Source: Cellulosimicrobium cellulans (GTDB lineage: Bacteria > Actinomycetota > Actinomycetes > Actinomycetales > Cellulomonadaceae). Taken from it: a DNA stretch of 64,000 bases. The DNA is taken from the NCBI RefSeq assembly GCF_016907755.1, contig NZ_JAFBCN010000001.1, forward strand, positions 3,472,001 to 3,536,000, given 5' to 3'. Position numbers and translations under genes: made by a program. Positions 62,812 to 64,000 of this stretch are shown here, in pieces; positions within the stretch are counted from its first letter, which is position 1; each line of letters starts with the position of its first letter. The notes below the pieces were generated by a model. It searched no databases, had not been told where the DNA came from, and saw only the letters and a list, made by a program, of their open reading frames with translations.

Positions 62812-63702
62812 TCACGCGCGGGCGAGGACCTCCCCGTTGAGGACCGCGAACCAGCCCGCGGGCTCCTCGGCCCAGCGCAGCCAGTCCTGCGCGAGCTGCT
62901 CGAGCGCGACGTCGTCCGCGAGCTCCGACTCCTTCGCCTGCACCGCGAAGTTCGACGCGACGCAGCGCTCGGCCCAGAGCCCGCCCCACCACGCGCGGTC
63001 GGCCGGGGTCGCGTAGCACCAGGTGCTCGCGCTAGGGGCGATGCCGTCGAGGTCGAACCCGGCGCCCTGGACCCAGGAGAAGAGGCGACGCCCGGCGTCG
63101 GCCTCGAACCCGTACGCGTGCGTGACCTCGTGGTAGAGCGTGTTCCACTCGGTCAGGCCCGGGGACTCGGGGAACCAGGTCATGGCGGCGTAGTCGGCGT
63201 CGCGCACGGCGACGAGCCCACCCGGCTTCGCGACGCGCTTCATCTCGCGCAACGCCGCGACCGGGTCGGACAGGTGCTGCAGGAGCTGGTGCGCGTAGAC
63301 GACGTCGAACGTGCCGTCCGCGAACGGCAGCTCGTAGGCGTTCGCGTGCTGGAAGGTGATGTTCGCGGTGCCGCGCTGGGCGGCGAGCTCGCGTGCGCTC
63401 TCGAGGACGGCCTCGGACGCGTCGACCCCGACGACGCGTCCCCCGGCCACGCGGTCGGCGAGGTCGACGGTGACCGTCGCCGGGCCGCAGCCCACGTCGA
63501 GGACGCTCATGTCCGCCCGCAGGTGCGGCAGGAGGAACCCGGCCGAGTTCTCGGCGGTGCGCCACCGGTGCGAGCGCAGCACGGACTCGTGGTGCCCGTG
63601 CGTGTACGACTCGGACTCCTGCGCGGGGTCGCTCCCGGCCCCGGTGGGGGCGTCGGCGTGGTGCTCGGCGGCCGCGTCGGCGCCGTGGGGGGTGTGCGTC
63701 AT
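62812..63702 (-). CDS. Class I SAM-dependent methyltransferase
   Basis: 296 residues. A His/Asp/Ala-rich N-terminal 35 residues, then the methyltransferase fold: MSVLDVGCGPATVTVDLADRV (motif I), VVGVDASEAVLESARELA and FADGTFDVVYAHQLLQHLSDP. C-terminal helices after residue 200 form the lid. Methyltransf_11/UbiE type; substrate unknown. ATG 63702 lies 6 nt after TACGGT (complement of 63709-63714), a leaderless start. Confidence 0.9.
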   Translation of the reverse strand: MTHTPHGADAAAEHHADAPTGAGSDPAQESESYTHGHHESVLRSHRWRTAENSAGFLLPHLRADMSVLDVGCGPATVTVDLADRVAGGRVVGVDASEAVLESARELAAQRGTANITFQHANAYELPFADGTFDVVYAHQLLQHLSDPVAALREMKRVAKPGGLVAVRDADYAAMTWFPESPGLTEWNTLYHEVTHAYGFEADAGRRLFSWVQGAGFDLDGIAPSASTWCYATPADRAWWGGLWAERCVASNFAVQAKESELADDVALEQLAQDWLRWAEEPAGWFAVLNGEVLARA

Positions 63703-63841
63703 ACCCGCACCGTAGGCCGGACGTGCATCGTTCTCGACCCCGTTCTCACACTCTGGGCGCGCGGTCCGTGCAGGGCCGCGCCATCGGCCGCACCGGCGTG
63801 GCGGCCGGGTGGGAGCGCGCCCGCGCGCGGACAATCCCCCC

Positions 63842-64000
63842 ATGACGGCCGCGACCGGCACGACTCCCGCCCCCGGCGAACCCGCCCGCCCCTCCCCCGG
63901 GTTCGCGCGCCGCCACGCCGCGCTCCTGCTCGGCGGGCCGGGCCGCGTCACGGGGCTCGACGTCGCGCGCGGGATCGCCGTCCTCGGCATGTTCACGGCC
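63842..64000 (+). CDS. DUF418/heparan-alpha-glucosaminide acetyltransferase-like membrane protein (5' part)
   Basis: First 53 codons; the gene runs off the window. After a Pro/Thr-rich N-terminus comes RVTGLDVARGIAVLGMFTA, the first TM segment typical of the HGSNAT/DUF418/DUF1624 acyltransferase-like proteins. GACAAT (63830-63835) lies 6 nt upstream of ATG 63842, compatible with a leaderless start. Divergent from the methyltransferase. Confidence 0.7.
   Translation, partial: MTAATGTTPAPGEPARPSPGFARRHAALLLGGPGRVTGLDVARGIAVLGMFTA

Overview
The window is high-GC (roughly 73 percent by eye) actinobacterial chromosome. Gene content points to Micrococcales, most like Promicromonosporaceae or Cellulomonadaceae (Cellulosimicrobium-type): DAK2/recG/rpmB and leuCD/ltbR neighbourhoods, DUF3515, a SepIVA homologue, mycothiol-type DinB proteins, and a secreted cellulose/chitin-active LPMO carrying a CBM2. 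GTG starts and 4-bp start/stop overlaps are common, and at least 16 genes have a TANNNT box 6 to 8 nt upstream of the start codon, the signature of leaderless mRNAs.

Layout. 1-4.2 kb: tail of a CydC-like ABC exporter subunit and an operon of an APC transporter, a single-TM protein and an M20 dipeptidase. 4.4-15.6 kb: housekeeping block (2-hydroxyacid dehydrogenase, mutM, rnc, rpmF, DUF177, sepIVA, coaD, rsmD, recG, DAK2 protein, rpmB). 15.7-30.8 kb: thiL, DUF3515, ddl, two overlapping CNNM/CorC genes, acyl-CoA dehydrogenase, trans-sulfuration enzyme, gpsA, plsC, a two-component system and murA. 31-47 kb: accessory-looking stretch between murA and leuD with a deaminase, the LPMO, a second two-component system, CPBP and GIY-YIG proteins, a hydrolase/MarR pair, lpd, a LeuRS with its own leader region, DUF808, a third CNNM protein and an LLM flavin enzyme. 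47.4-50.5 kb: leuD, leuC and the divergent IclR regulator (LtbR/NdgR type). 50.7-52.2 kb: small membrane protein, PH-domain protein, tRNA-Glu and tRNA-Gln. 52.4-61.3 kb: variable region up to gltX, with methyltransferase, DinB-like protein, a LysR/YeiH pair, a repeat cluster, and a 2.1-kb lower-GC insertion in a HAD phosphatase gene. 61.3-64 kb: membrane protein, FAH-family hydrolase, methyltransferase and the start of an acyltransferase-like membrane protein.

The three observations most worth following are: (1) a 12-codon Leu-rich leader peptide (41089-41127) upstream of the LeuRS gene, whose Leu codons are themselves complementary to the LeuRS ribosome-binding site; (2) a 2.1-kb insertion (56469-58571) that carries one DUF262-AlbA_2 fusion gene, probably defence-related, plus a replacement 3' end for the HAD gene it interrupts, leaving the old 3' end as a remnant; (3) intergenic clusters of an exactly 21-bp-periodic inverted/tandem repeat at 31.05 and 56.1 kb. 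No rRNA, CRISPR array, transposase or integrase was seen.
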